Assembly: GCA_019358875.1 (NCBI GenBank)
Contig: JAHHIF010000005.1
Location: forward strand, 184,665 to 248,664
Source: Symplocastrum torsivum CPER-KK1
GTDB lineage: Bacteria; Cyanobacteriota; Cyanobacteriia; Cyanobacteriales; Coleofasciculaceae
Direction of reading: 5' to 3'
Length of the DNA: 64,000 nt
Part shown: positions 27,869 to 36,609 of the stretch, piece by piece
How the letters are laid out: every line of letters begins with the position of its first letter
Numbering within the stretch: the stretch's first letter is position 1
Made by a program: the position numbers and the translations under genes
Notes under the pieces: generated by a model
What the model was told of the DNA's origin: nothing
Seen by the model: the letters and a program-made list of their open reading frames with translations, nothing else
Database searches by the model: none

Positions 27869-28585
27869 ATGCCAAAAAAAAGATCGCGCCGACTACAAGA
27901 ACTAGCTCTTAAAGTCGAAGAGCGACCCTACCAGCCCATAGAAGCCCTGACTCTCTTAAAAGAAACCGCTACAGCGAAGTTCCCGGAATCAGCAGAAGCC
28001 CATATCCGCTTGGGAATTGACCCAAAATATACTGACCAGCAGTTGCGGACAACAGTAGCGCTGCCAAAAGGAACGGGTCAGACCGTGCGGATTGCTGTGA
28101 TTGCTAGGGGTGAAAAAGTTACGGAAGCGACCAACGCGGGTGCTGACGTAGTTGGTTCCGAAGATTTAATCGAAGAAATCCAAAAAGGAATGATGGATTT
28201 TGATCGGTTAATTGCAACGCCAGACATGATGCCACAGGTCGCAAAACTGGGGCGTCTTTTAGGCCCACGGGGTCTAATGCCCTCTCCCAAAGGTGGAACA
28301 GTTACCTTCGACTTAGTGCAAGCGATTGAAGAAGTCAAAGCGGGTCGATTAGAGTTTCGTGCTGACCGCACAGGTATCGTTCATATTTTGTTTGGCAAGG
28401 CATCCTTCTCAGCCGAAGACCTGCTAGTGAACCTCAAAGCCTTGCAGGAAACAATCGATCGTAACCGACCTGCAGGCGCAAAAGGTCGTTATTGGCGTAG
28501 TATGTTTGTATCGGCGACAATGGGACCATCAATTGAAGTCGAGATTAATGCCCTACGTGACCTAAAATTTGGTGACGCGGCATAA
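27869..28585 (+). CDS. rplA: 50S ribosomal protein L1
   Basis: Binds the mobile L1 stalk of 23S rRNA and in many bacteria represses its own mRNA. The 238-residue protein has the basic start [45 protein letters not shown] and [30 protein letters not shown] and the C-terminal [20 protein letters not shown] complete the pattern. Length is normal. A 272-bp leader with an L10-type control element follows before rplJ. Confidence 0.98.
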   Translation: MPKKRSRRLQELALKVEERPYQPIEALTLLKETATAKFPESAEAHIRLGIDPKYTDQQLRTTVALPKGTGQTVRIAVIARGEKVTEATNAGADVVGSEDLIEEIQKGMMDFDRLIATPDMMPQVAKLGRLLGPRGLMPSPKGGTVTFDLVQAIEEVKAGRLEFRADRTGIVHILFGKASFSAEDLLVNLKALQETIDRNRPAGAKGRYWRSMFVSATMGPSIEVEINALRDLKFGDAA

Positions 28586-28640
28586 GAAGAACGTCTAGAT
28601 TTTCAACCAATCCAAAATCCTCGCGTCAAAAAACTGAATC

Positions 28641-28763
28641 GGCTTGTGCCATAGACAGCAGGAGCGAATCGCTTAATAACCTGCCGAGGTCAATGCCCTG
28701 AGTATCCGCCGTGCCACCGGCATTTGTAAATGTGAGTGGCAGGGTCTAAAAGATACAAAGTGC
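28641..28763 (+). promoter_or_regulatory. L10 leader RNA (ribosomal protein L10-L12 binding site)
   Basis: The leader contains ATAGACAGCAGGAGCGAATC and, after CTTAATAA, CCTGCCGAGGTCAAT. The pairing CAGCAGG/CCTGC with the conserved ATAGACAG and GAGGT flanks is the signature of the bacterial L10 leader, where the L10-(L12)n complex represses rplJL. A second hairpin (CCACCGGCATTTGTAAATGTG region) follows. It lies directly before the attenuator-like terminator at 28764. Confidence 0.85.
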
Positions 28764-28790
28764 AACCCCGGCATAGTGTCCGGGGTTTTG
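28764..28790 (+). terminator. Intrinsic terminator/attenuator before rplJ
   Basis: An eight-pair stem AACCCCGG/CCGGGGTT with loop CATAGTGT is followed by TTG. It sits in the leader of rplJ, after the L10 binding motif, so it can act as a regulated attenuator or separate rplKA from rplJL transcription. Confidence 0.75.
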
Positions 28791-28857
28791 TTATTGGTTG
28801 TGCGTTGTTGGTCTAACCATCAACAAAAAACAAACCACAAAGGAGGTGAGATAAAGG

Positions 28858-29406
28858 ATGGGTAGAACACTTGAAAATAAACAGGACGTTGTGGCTGATC
28901 TCAAGCAAACCTTGAGTGAGTCTCAACTTGCTGTAGTCATCGAATACCAAGGGCTGACTGTTGCTGAAATCACAGACTTACGCAATCGTCTACGTCCGTC
29001 AGGTACCGTATGCAAGGTGACCAAAAACACGCTAATGCGGCGTGCAATTGATGGTGATGACAATTGGCAACCGATGTCAGAATTTCTTTCTGGTTCATCT
29101 GCCGTCATGCTGGTCAAAGATGATGTGGGTGGGGCAATCAAGGCTTACCAAGACTTCCAGAAAGCCACCAAGAAGACAGAACTTCGTGGCGGTGTCATGG
29201 AAGGACGGGCATTAAATGAAGCCCAAGTCAAAGCCATTGGTGACTTGCCCTCGAAGGAACAACTTATTGCCCAAATTGCTGGTGCAATTAATGCCTTGGC
29301 AACCAAAATTGCTGTGGGTATTAATGAAGTTCCTGCTTCTCTGGGTCGAAGCATCCAAGCTATCTCTGAGAAGGAAGAAGGTGCTTCCGGAAGTGATGCG
29401 GCTTAA
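28858..29406 (+). CDS. rplJ: 50S ribosomal protein L10
   Basis: Anchors L7/L12 dimers on the ribosomal stalk. The 182 residues start [20 protein letters not shown] and contain [32 protein letters not shown] and the long C-terminal helix [20 protein letters not shown] that carries L12 dimers. AAAGGAGGTGAG gives a very strong ribosome site. Its synthesis is likely repressed by its own protein through the leader motif at 28641. Confidence 0.98.
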   Translation: MGRTLENKQDVVADLKQTLSESQLAVVIEYQGLTVAEITDLRNRLRPSGTVCKVTKNTLMRRAIDGDDNWQPMSEFLSGSSAVMLVKDDVGGAIKAYQDFQKATKKTELRGGVMEGRALNEAQVKAIGDLPSKEQLIAQIAGAINALATKIAVGINEVPASLGRSIQAISEKEEGASGSDAA

Positions 29407-29523
29407 AAATCTTCATCCCTTAGGGATTGGGATTTTGCTTAATAATCAGTGGCAACAAATCTGCTGAGCAAAACAACTGACAACTAACAACTGACCGAAT
29501 TATTAATCTCAAGGAGTTTATCC

Positions 29524-29916
29524 ATGTCTGCTGCAACTGATGAAATTCTCGAAAAGCTAAAAACACTGTCTTTGCTGGAAGCTGCCGATCTCGTCAAGCA
29601 AATTGAAGAAGCCTTCGGCGTAAGTGCTGCTGCCCCGGCTGGTGGCATGATGATGATGGCTCCTGGTGCGGCTGCTGCCCCGGCGGAAGAAGCTGAAGAG
29701 CAAACTGAGTTTGATGTCGTTCTGGAAGACGTTCCGGCTGATAAGAAGATTGCCATCTTGAAGGTAGTCCGGACGCTAACTGGCTTAGGTCTGAAGGAAG
29801 CTAAAGACTTGGTGGAATCTGCTCCAAAGCCTGTTAAAGAAGCGATCGCAAAAGATGCCGCTGAGGATGCCAAGAAGCAGTTGGAAGAAGCTGGCGCAAA
29901 AGTAACTGTCAAGTAA
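29524..29916 (+). CDS. rplL: 50S ribosomal protein L7/L12
   Basis: A multi-copy stalk protein that recruits translation GTPases. The 130 residues show the dimerisation helix region [20 protein letters not shown], an Ala/Gly/Met hinge ([20 protein letters not shown]), and the globular domain [40 protein letters not shown]. An AAGGAG ribosome site precedes the ATG. It ends the ribosomal block; a strong hairpin follows at 30035. Confidence 0.98.
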   Translation: MSAATDEILEKLKTLSLLEAADLVKQIEEAFGVSAAAPAGGMMMMAPGAAAAPAEEAEEQTEFDVVLEDVPADKKIAILKVVRTLTGLGLKEAKDLVESAPKPVKEAIAKDAAEDAKKQLEEAGAKVTVK

Positions 29917-30034
29917 GGGTAAGTGGTAAGTTATAGGGCGAGTTAGTTGCCTTAACTATCAAACCTAACTCTCACTTAGGAGTAGGCATCTTGCTTGCTC
30001 TTTTGGGAACTGCCAGAAAAATTCCATGAACCTT

Positions 30035-30064
30035 TTTAGGGGCGCAAAACCTTGCGCCCCTAAA
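30035..30064. terminator. Strong hairpin after rplL
   Basis: A thirteen-pair stem TTTAGGGGCGCAA/TTGCGCCCCTAAA with a four-base loop AACC lies 118 bp after rplL. The T-run before the stem (TTTTT) would serve a leftward transcript and no T-run follows. It is probably a transcription end, and by sequence belongs to the dispersed GGGCGC palindrome family. Confidence 0.65.
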
Positions 30065-30199
30065 GTTATTGTGAGAAAAATTTATTCTTGCCCCTATTCC
30101 TCTTCTATTCCTCTGAGCGATACGCTAAAAGTATAGTGTTCAAACTGTGCAAGCTAGCTAGTGCGATCGCATAACTAGACAGGATTTGTAAAAGCACCC

Positions 30200-30592
30200 A
30201 TGTCAAACCCTCTCTCGAAGACAATGCAACTGGGTTTCATCACGGCTAGCTTGATTTTGGTGCTGGCAAATAGTACCGATGCAACAGAAGTTTTAGAAAC
30301 CCAGACACACCTCCTTAGCCAAACACAAGTCTCCAAACACATGGAAAACCTACCCGGTTGGACAATTGAGAATCAGCAACTTTGCCGCACTTATCAATTT
30401 AAAGACTTTGTTGAAGCCATTAATTTTGTGAATCGCCTGGTTGAGCCAGCAGAAACCGCAGGACACCACCCAGACATTGCTATTTCCTACAATAAAGTTA
30501 GTATTAGCCTGACAACTCATGATGCGGGAGGATTGACACAGAAAGACTTCGATCTAGCCAAAATTATCTCCCAGTTATCCACCCAACCTTAG
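30200..30592 (+). CDS. Exported pterin-4a-carbinolamine dehydratase-like protein
   Basis: The C-terminal ~90 residues are a PCD/DCoH domain: LPGWTIENQQLCRTYQFKDF, the helix EAINFVNRLVEPAETAGHHP with the catalytic His pair 89/90, and ISLTTHDAGGLTQKDFDLAK with the third His107. Normal PCD dehydrates 4a-hydroxytetrahydrobiopterin in the cytosol. Here residues 8-28 (TMQLGFITASLILVLANSTDA) form a typical signal peptide or anchor, so the product should be periplasmic or lumenal. An internal ATG (about residue 48, MENLPGWTIE) could give a cytosolic short form. Confidence 0.82.
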   Translation: MSNPLSKTMQLGFITASLILVLANSTDATEVLETQTHLLSQTQVSKHMENLPGWTIENQQLCRTYQFKDFVEAINFVNRLVEPAETAGHHPDIAISYNKVSISLTTHDAGGLTQKDFDLAKIISQLSTQP

Positions 30593-30623
30593 TAGACTTT
30601 CTTACCTCAACCTCTTTAATAAA

Positions 30624-30992
30624 ATGTTTAAACCTTTAGGAGTGCTTGGAGTCATCTTCGCACTTGTGCTACTGACTCTTTTGCAAAGAAGTTTTACCCC
30701 AGTGTCAGCGTCATCTGCACTGGAATCACGCATTTCCAGACTAGAATCAGACAACTCTCAATTGCGATCGCAAGTTAGTCGTTTAGAGTCTGAAGTTTAT
30801 AGACTAGCGGGAACACGGCCTCAACCTGAGCGAGTCAATCAGCCAGCACCAAGAATCACACCAAATCCTTCCCTATCTCCCCTTTCTACGTTGGGAGACG
30901 ATCCAATGTTTAAGCGCCTAGCTACGTTGGTGGTTGAACTTAAGGAACGAATTGTTGCACTAGAAACTCAAGTTGCTGGGTCCAGACGATAA
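30624..30992 (+). CDS. Small membrane-anchored coiled-coil protein, unknown
   Basis: Not recognised. The 122-residue protein begins with one hydrophobic segment (PLGVLGVIFALVLLTLL). A heptad-rich coiled coil at about residues 32-62 (ALESRISRLESDNSQLRSQV) is followed by SRLESEVYRLAG, then a Pro-rich linker and a second helical stretch (FKRLATLVVELKERIVALET). The form suggests a periplasmic single-pass oligomer. It starts 31 bp after the PCD-like gene and may be co-transcribed with it. Confidence 0.7.
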   Translation: MFKPLGVLGVIFALVLLTLLQRSFTPVSASSALESRISRLESDNSQLRSQVSRLESEVYRLAGTRPQPERVNQPAPRITPNPSLSPLSTLGDDPMFKRLATLVVELKERIVALETQVAGSRR

Positions 30993-31012
30993 GGCTAGAT
31001 GTAAAGCTTACA

Positions 31013-31312
31013 TCACTTAACCTTGTAACACTTCTCAAAAGCTTTCTCCTCCGCCTCTTGGAGACTTTGTAAGTTTGCAGCAATACTTTTAGATGTGTTT
31101 TTATCTTTAGCTTGGGATAAAACTTGAATCGCCTCGTCAGATTGTTGCTGAGCATTCTGTACAGCTTTTTCTGCATCTCTACATGCCTGGAGACTGCTTC
31201 CTTGCCTAATCGGAACACGGCATCCACTCAGCAAAATCGTGAGAAGTAAAATTCCGACAATTAGCTTAGCCTTTTTGGTTGACCTGGCAACAATGGTAAA
31301 TTCCATAAACAA
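31013..31312 (-). CDS. Small putative lipoprotein
   Basis: Not recognised by function. Residues 17-31 form a signal segment ending in the lipobox LLSGC (cleavage before the Cys). The mature ~69 residues are helical and charged (LQACRDAEKAVQNAQQQSDE; LQSLQEAEEKAFEKCYKVK) with two more cysteines, which suggests a disulfide. The start at 31312 gives a rather long N-region. The ATG two codons in, at 31306, also fits. Convergent with the gene at 30624. Likely attached to the plasma or outer membrane. Confidence 0.7.
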   Translation of the reverse strand: MFMEFTIVARSTKKAKLIVGILLLTILLSGCRVPIRQGSSLQACRDAEKAVQNAQQQSDEAIQVLSQAKDKNTSKSIAANLQSLQEAEEKAFEKCYKVK

Positions 31313-31482
31313 AGATGTAGCTTGAGAGTAGGGCTATTACAAACTTCTTAAGGAGATATCGCTTTCAGGAAACTAATCAAAGTCTTTAAGGAGATGAGCA
31401 GAAATAAAGGGAACTATCAAAGCTCTCACTAGCAATACATTAAGGGCGCTCTTGGTGTGCGCCCCGACAAGAAAGGTGTACC

Positions 31483-31938
31483 TTGATGGAGTTAGTCATC
31501 TTTATCGGTCTACAAGCGTCTGGCAAAAGTACATTCTTTCGGACACACTTTGCGACAACACACGAACACGTCAGCAAAGACCTGATGCGTAACAATAAAA
31601 ATCGGGCAAGAAGACAAGCACAGCTCATCGAAGCCGCACTACAAGCCGGACGTTCTGTTGTTGTTGACAACACCAATCCGACACTCGAAGATCGAGCATC
31701 ACTGATTCATCTAGGTAATACCTATGGTGCCAAGATTATTGGTTATTACTTTGAATCACACGTAAGTTTGTGTCGTAAGCGCAACGAGCAACGTGTGGGG
31801 AAAGACCAAGTGCCAGATGTCGCCATCTACTCAACAATCAAGAAGTTAGTGCGACCAACTTACGCCGAAGGATTTCACCAACTATTTTACGTGCGTATTG
31901 CTCGCCAGTCGGCTTTTGAGGTTCGTCCCTGGCTGTAA
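31483..31938 (+). CDS. AAA/P-loop kinase of polynucleotide-kinase type
   Basis: A 151-residue P-loop protein with Walker A GLQASGKST (about 9-17), a lid-proximal basic region RNNKNRARRQAQLIEAALQA and the Walker-B-like strand VVVDNTNPTLEDRA. This is the DNTN signature of the T4 Pnkp/AAA_33 kinase family. A phosphotransferase acting on nucleic acid 5' ends or small molecules is expected. Target unknown. The first residue could be either of two adjacent ATGs. It stands alone. Confidence 0.8.
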   Translation: MMELVIFIGLQASGKSTFFRTHFATTHEHVSKDLMRNNKNRARRQAQLIEAALQAGRSVVVDNTNPTLEDRASLIHLGNTYGAKIIGYYFESHVSLCRKRNEQRVGKDQVPDVAIYSTIKKLVRPTYAEGFHQLFYVRIARQSAFEVRPWL

Positions 31939-32525
31939 GCCAATCGGCTTTTAGGCTACAGGGTGGAGAGCCAGGGGGAGAAAATTATGCGATGTTTTAG
32001 GCATCTCAGCTTAGGATGAATACAGAAAAGAGGAATACAATCCTCTACAAATAAAATAAATCGTCGTGAAACGGCATTAATTAAGGTGAATGAGGAGTTG
32101 CCGATGCAGGATGCTTAGGAACAATTTGTTCTTGACATCCTCAATGCAGCTTATCTGGAAGCGTAGGGTTTGGTAAAAATCCTTTCACGATGACTGAAGT
32201 CTGTGTAAATCTTGTGTGCATCTGCGGTTTCAATCTTTACAACCCGCTTGTCAGATCAGCTTAATTTTTTGCAAATCCCGAACGGCGTGCCGTTACAGGA
32301 CAGATGCATACGTGTCTGTTAACACACGGAATGCTGTAAATGTTTTCCTCTATTTTTCAGGGTAGCAAGGGGAAAACTTCGTACTAAAGCTGTAGGTTAT
32401 CTGTGAACTAACCTACCAATAACTTATTTGGCTTGTGCTACATCAGTGGCAGGGCAAACGTTGAACAATCGTGCAGGGGCGCATCACTACAGTATCAAAC
32501 CTCAACACTACTACCTTGCCGTTGA
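31939..32525. other. Intergenic stretch without a gene
   Basis: A weak hairpin AAGCC-AATC-GGCTT directly follows the kinase gene (31937-31950). A perfect 14-bp palindrome AACGGCGTGCCGTT lies at 32281-32294. A half-copy of the GGGCGC family (GCAGGGGCGCATCACTACAG) starts near 32472. No credible reading frame seen. Confidence 0.4.
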
Positions 32526-33536
32526 ATGCTAACTACTTTGAATAGTTTAAATATCAACTTGCTAGAGCAGCTAATCGATTTACTCCAAGCCTGTTTTTCT
32601 GTTGAAGAGGCGTACACAGCGATTAAACCGTTGGTTCAACGACTCTTTCCCAATGAAGTTGGTGCCATTTATGTTGTAAGTCCATCAAAAAATCAACTGG
32701 AAGCGATCGCAACTTGGGGTTCAGCACCTTTAACAAGTGATCCAATCTTTACTCCCTGTGACTGTTTAGCCTTACGACGGGGACAGGCTCACCTAGCTGA
32801 AGATACACACTATGGTTTAACTTGTCAACATATTCGACCAAATTCTCTCCCTGTTGAAACGTTTTGTGTACCCATGACTGTACACGGAGAACCCTTAGGA
32901 GTGTTGTACATTGGTTCATTACATCGAGGACGGATTACCGAAACGAAGCAACTGGCAGTGAGTGTCGCAAAACAGATTGGACTCGCTTTAGCTAACTTAA
33001 AACTTCGAGAAACCCTCAACAACCATAGTCTTCGTGACCCACTCACTAAGCTGTACAATCGGCATTACCTGGAAGAATCACTGGAGCGTGAGATCCGAAA
33101 AGCTGAGCGTCATCCCCAGAGTTTAGGAATTATCCTACTCAATGTCGATCACGTTGAGCGCATCAATGAGCAGTTCGGGTATGAAGCGGGTGATTTCCTA
33201 CTCAGAGAAATCGGTAAGTTTTTGCCCAAGCAAATTCGTGCGTCAGATATTGCTTGCCGTTACCGGAGTAAACAGTTCCTGCTGCTGTTGTCGGAAGCAT
33301 CTTTGAAGAATACCCAACAACGAGCTAAACAACTGCGGGAGAGTATTAAGCAGCTAAATCTTGCCTATAAAAATCAATCGCTTGGCACTCTTTCGATTTC
33401 TTGTGGAGTCGCAAGTTTTGCAGAGCATGGCGTAACAGGAAAAGCCATTATTCAGGCAGCAAGTGCGGCGTTAAACCGTGCAAAGAGGCAAGGACGCGAT
33501 CGCGTTGTGATGGCATCTTTTACCCATTCTCTTTGA
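32526..33536 (+). CDS. GAF-GGDEF protein with degenerate active site
   Basis: The 336 residues comprise a GAF domain (about 15-160: EVGAIYVVSPSKNQLEAIAT; ETFCVPMTVHGEPLGVLYIG) and a GGDEF domain (about 168-332: DPLTKLYNRHYLEESLEREI; ILLNVDHVERINEQFGYEAG). The catalytic GGDEF signature is RSKQF (247-251) in DIACRYRSKQFLLLL, so diguanylate cyclase activity is unlikely. The Asp208 and Asp223 region is kept, so the domain may bind nucleotide or serve as a receptor. Soluble, no membrane segment. Confidence 0.88.
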   Translation: MLTTLNSLNINLLEQLIDLLQACFSVEEAYTAIKPLVQRLFPNEVGAIYVVSPSKNQLEAIATWGSAPLTSDPIFTPCDCLALRRGQAHLAEDTHYGLTCQHIRPNSLPVETFCVPMTVHGEPLGVLYIGSLHRGRITETKQLAVSVAKQIGLALANLKLRETLNNHSLRDPLTKLYNRHYLEESLEREIRKAERHPQSLGIILLNVDHVERINEQFGYEAGDFLLREIGKFLPKQIRASDIACRYRSKQFLLLLSEASLKNTQQRAKQLRESIKQLNLAYKNQSLGTLSISCGVASFAEHGVTGKAIIQAASAALNRAKRQGRDRVVMASFTHSL

Positions 33537-33577
33537 GATTGCCTTGAATTTTGGGTAGTTAGTCTATAAAACAAAAC

Positions 33578-34714
33578 GTGTCTCACGAGCAACAACAACC
33601 AGCCAAGCGCCTGATATCACTCGATGTATTTCGAGGAATTGCGATCGCTGGGATGATTCTTGTGAATATGGCAGGGCTGGCAGAGCAAGTTTATCCACCC
33701 TTGCTTCATGCTGACTGGAACGGCTGCACCCCAGCCGATTTAGTTTTTCCCTTCTTTCTGTTTATTGTTGGTGTAGCGATCGCATTTTCTCTATCGAACA
33801 CCAAGGAAAATCAGCCCATTCCAACGGTTTATTGGCGGATTGTCCGTCGCAGTTTGATTTTATTTGCCTTGGGGTTATTCCTCAATGGCTTCTGGAACTA
33901 CGACTGGGAGACAATCCGCGTAATGGGTGTATTGCAGCGCATCAGTTTAGCTTACCTAGCCGCTGCCTTAATTGTTCTCAAGGTGCCGCGAAAGGGGCAG
34001 TGGGCGATTGCAATACTCTTACTAATTGGCTACTGGCTGGCGATGTCGTTTATTCCTGTTCCAAGTTATGGGATAGGTAACTTATCGCGGGAAGGGAATT
34101 TAGGTGCTTATATTGATCGCTTAGTTATCGGTACAGCACATTTGTACAAGGGGGATAACTTCAACTCACAAGGAGATCCAGAGGGATTATTTAGCACAAT
34201 TCCTGCTGTCGTGAGCGTCTTGTTTGGCTACTTCACAGGAGACTGGTTACGCCAACAGCCAATTAAGTCGCGCACGAGTTTGAATTTGGTACTGTTGAGC
34301 CTTAGTTGTATGGGAATGGGGCAACTTTGGGGCTTTTGGTTTCCAATTAACAAGAAGCTGTGGACGAGTTCTTATGTTGTTTTTACAACAGGTTGGGCGT
34401 TACTTTTATTAGCAGCTTGTTATGAACTGATAGAGGTGCGTAAGCAACGCCGTTGGGGAAAGCCGTTCGAGATTATCGGGTTAAATGCGATTTTCCTCTT
34501 TGTCGCTTCCGTTTTGCTGATTAAAATCTTGGTCAAAACCCACATCGGAACTGGTCAAAACGCACCCACAACTTCCACCTGGATTTACGAGCATCTTTTT
34601 GTTCCTTGGGCAGGGGCGATGAACGGTTCGTTGTTATTTGCCCTGCTAACGTTGGCATTTTGGTGGGTGGTTGGGTACGGAATGTATCGACGCTGCTGGT
34701 TTGTTAAAGTGTAG
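33578..34714 (+). CDS. HGSNAT-like (DUF5009) multi-pass membrane protein
   Basis: A 378-residue polytopic protein. The motif RLISLDVFRGIAIAGMILVN, then NGCTPADLVFPFFLFIVGVA with AFSLSN, is the N-terminal signature of the heparan-alpha-glucosaminide N-acetyltransferase-like/DUF5009 family, which transfers acetyl groups across membranes. About ten hydrophobic segments follow (LILFALGLFLNGFW; WAIAILLLIGYWLAM; and others), ending in LLFALLTLAFWWVVGYGMY. GTG start at 33578. Substrate unknown, probably an envelope sugar. It is not obviously in an operon. Confidence 0.82.
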   Translation: MSHEQQQPAKRLISLDVFRGIAIAGMILVNMAGLAEQVYPPLLHADWNGCTPADLVFPFFLFIVGVAIAFSLSNTKENQPIPTVYWRIVRRSLILFALGLFLNGFWNYDWETIRVMGVLQRISLAYLAAALIVLKVPRKGQWAIAILLLIGYWLAMSFIPVPSYGIGNLSREGNLGAYIDRLVIGTAHLYKGDNFNSQGDPEGLFSTIPAVVSVLFGYFTGDWLRQQPIKSRTSLNLVLLSLSCMGMGQLWGFWFPINKKLWTSSYVVFTTGWALLLLAACYELIEVRKQRRWGKPFEIIGLNAIFLFVASVLLIKILVKTHIGTGQNAPTTSTWIYEHLFVPWAGAMNGSLLFALLTLAFWWVVGYGMYRRCWFVKV

Positions 34715-35080
34715 GCGATCGCTTTTTCTCAAGAAGTAGAAACGCTGACTATCCGGAGCTTCGAGTTTTGAACAGAAAATAGAGTTAAGTAAGTAGGTGC
34801 AAAGATTTAGTGGTTAGCGATCGCCATCTTGCACTTACACTATTACCCATCAGGGCTGAACGAGGATGCTACTGCGAATTCTTAAGATCTAGCCTCCCAA
34901 CTCCTCGTAGCTCAGAAAATCATCATTAAACCCGTTTCGGGGGAGTAAGTAGGAGCAAAATCTCAGTAATAGAAAATTTCATCCTCTAAGTACTATTGAC
35001 TGATAGCTATTACTAATAGGTTTATTTCTGCTGACCTGCTAACGTTACAACCGATAGTTAAAACCTTTTGTATCTGACTT
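34715..35080. other. Intergenic stretch, no gene seen
   Basis: Contains GCGATCGC sites and AT-rich promoter-like sequence before the gene at 35081. No open frame of interest and no strong hairpin was found. Confidence 0.4.
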
Positions 35081-35356
35081 ATGTCTAAAGAATTTACCGT
35101 TGGCGATCGCGTCCGGGTGATTGAATTACCTCGCTACGTTAAAACAGCCGAACCCATCCCGATGCTGCGACCTCCCAATGTCATTCAACTTGGAGAAGAG
35201 GGTATCGTTCTTGATCGGCGTCCAGGAGGATACTGGGGCATTCGCTTTTCTCAAGGGGCGTTTTTGCTGGATAGCCAATATATTGAGGCTGTTCCGGTTA
35301 CCTCTCAAAGTCCTCCAGAAACTGAAAATTCACCAGAATCATCCTCTCCGACCTAA
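35081..35356 (+). CDS. CRR42/SipA-like small protein (DUF3148)
   Basis: 91 residues. The conserved block is KEFTVGDRVRVIELPRYVKT, AEPIPMLRPPNVIQLGEEGI and VLDRRPGGYWGIRFSQGAFL with LDSQYIE. It matches the DUF3148 group that includes the cyanobacterial NblS-interacting protein SipA and the plastid NDH assembly factor CRR42, SH3-like barrels. The Ser/Pro-rich tail of about 18 residues is not conserved. It may modulate a stress kinase or assist NDH-1 assembly. Which of the two is not decidable from sequence. Confidence 0.78.
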   Translation: MSKEFTVGDRVRVIELPRYVKTAEPIPMLRPPNVIQLGEEGIVLDRRPGGYWGIRFSQGAFLLDSQYIEAVPVTSQSPPETENSPESSSPT

Positions 35357-35466
35357 GGTAAACTTCAAGCGTGTACTTTTCTCGGATTCAATGCCTCCAA
35401 TTCTTTTCCTGGAAAGCCACGAGGGGCAAAACATAAGACCACTTTGACGAGTTTATTCGTGTACTG

Positions 35467-36609
35467 TTGAGGCTAATGTTCATTATTGGCAGTCTGGGCG
35501 GGAATTGGGAGATGAATTTTTATGACTTCCTTGAGTCTCTCGGTATTGCCAACCCCACTGGTACTGGTTGGCTAGCGGTGATATTCACCTTTGGGTTTGC
35601 CTGCGGAGTGACTTGGCGTTTTATTCCAGAGGTACGCTCTTTTGCTTTACGAGTGGGTTGGGCTGACCAACCTAATGCACGGCGGCTTAATCGAGAACCT
35701 TTACCGAATGCAGGCGGTTTGGCAATTTATGCCGGGGTAGTCGCCGCACTGATACTGGCGACACTTTTAAGACCGATTGTCATTGAAGGCGTTTTAGCAG
35801 AAGTGCTGACGATTCTGCTCGGAAGTTCCATTTTAGTGCTAGTGGGCTTTATTGACGACCAATTTGGTCTGCCTCCTTATATTCGCTTGTTTACTCAGGT
35901 TCTCACAGCACTTTTGCTGATTGCTAGCGATATCCGCATCGAAACTCCATTTGGTTCCCCAATCGACTCACTTTTATCAATTTTGATTACAGTGTTATGG
36001 GTCGTGGGGGTTACAAATGCGATTAATCTGATGGATGGGATGGACGGATTGGCTGGTGGAATCAGCTTCATCACGGCGATGAGCCTTTTAGCCGTTTCCG
36101 CCCAGTTTCCAACTCGTGCAGCGGCGACATTGCTCTTAGCAGCTTTGGGTGGGGCAGCGCTGGGCTTTTTGCGGCATAATTTCCATCCGTCTCACATCAT
36201 TATGGGTGATGCTGGAGCTTACTTTTTTGGCTACGTGCTGGCGGCGACCAGTATCATCGGCAATCTTAAAGTAACCACTGTGTTTGCCTTAGTACCTCCG
36301 GTATTCTTTTTACTTTTGCCTGTGCTAGATACTACGCAGGTTTTTGTCCGACGGTTGATGGCTGGAAAAAATCCACTGAGTACGCCAGGAAAAGACCACT
36401 TGCATCATCGCTTGCTAGCTTGGGGTTTCTCCCAGCGTCGTGCGGCGCTCACGCTTTGGGGAATTACCTTAGTGTCCAACTGGCTAGCGATGATGCTGCA
36501 AGGCATGACACCGATAGTGATTTATGCAACGGTTATTAGTATTGTTGTTCTTTTAGGGTTTACCGTTTGGCAAAGGATGCGGGCAATTGAAGTGAGAAGC
36601 GATCGCTAA
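35467..36609 (+). CDS. WecA/MraY-family sugar-1-phosphate transferase
   Basis: An integral membrane enzyme that links an N-acetylhexosamine-1-phosphate (WecA-type) to undecaprenyl phosphate, starting lipopolysaccharide or polysaccharide synthesis. Motifs in order: NAGGLAIYAGV, VGFIDDQFGLPPYIRLF, the catalytic NAINLMDGMDGLAGGI, MGDAGAYFFGYVLA and DHLHHRLLAWGF. About ten membrane segments in 380 residues. The likely start is uncertain: the frame opens at 35467, while the ATG at 35512 (MNFYDFLESLG) follows GGGAG closely. The stop overlaps the convergent gene by four bases. Confidence 0.9.
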   Translation: MRLMFIIGSLGGNWEMNFYDFLESLGIANPTGTGWLAVIFTFGFACGVTWRFIPEVRSFALRVGWADQPNARRLNREPLPNAGGLAIYAGVVAALILATLLRPIVIEGVLAEVLTILLGSSILVLVGFIDDQFGLPPYIRLFTQVLTALLLIASDIRIETPFGSPIDSLLSILITVLWVVGVTNAINLMDGMDGLAGGISFITAMSLLAVSAQFPTRAAATLLLAALGGAALGFLRHNFHPSHIIMGDAGAYFFGYVLAATSIIGNLKVTTVFALVPPVFFLLLPVLDTTQVFVRRLMAGKNPLSTPGKDHLHHRLLAWGFSQRRAALTLWGITLVSNWLAMMLQGMTPIVIYATVISIVVLLGFTVWQRMRAIEVRSDR

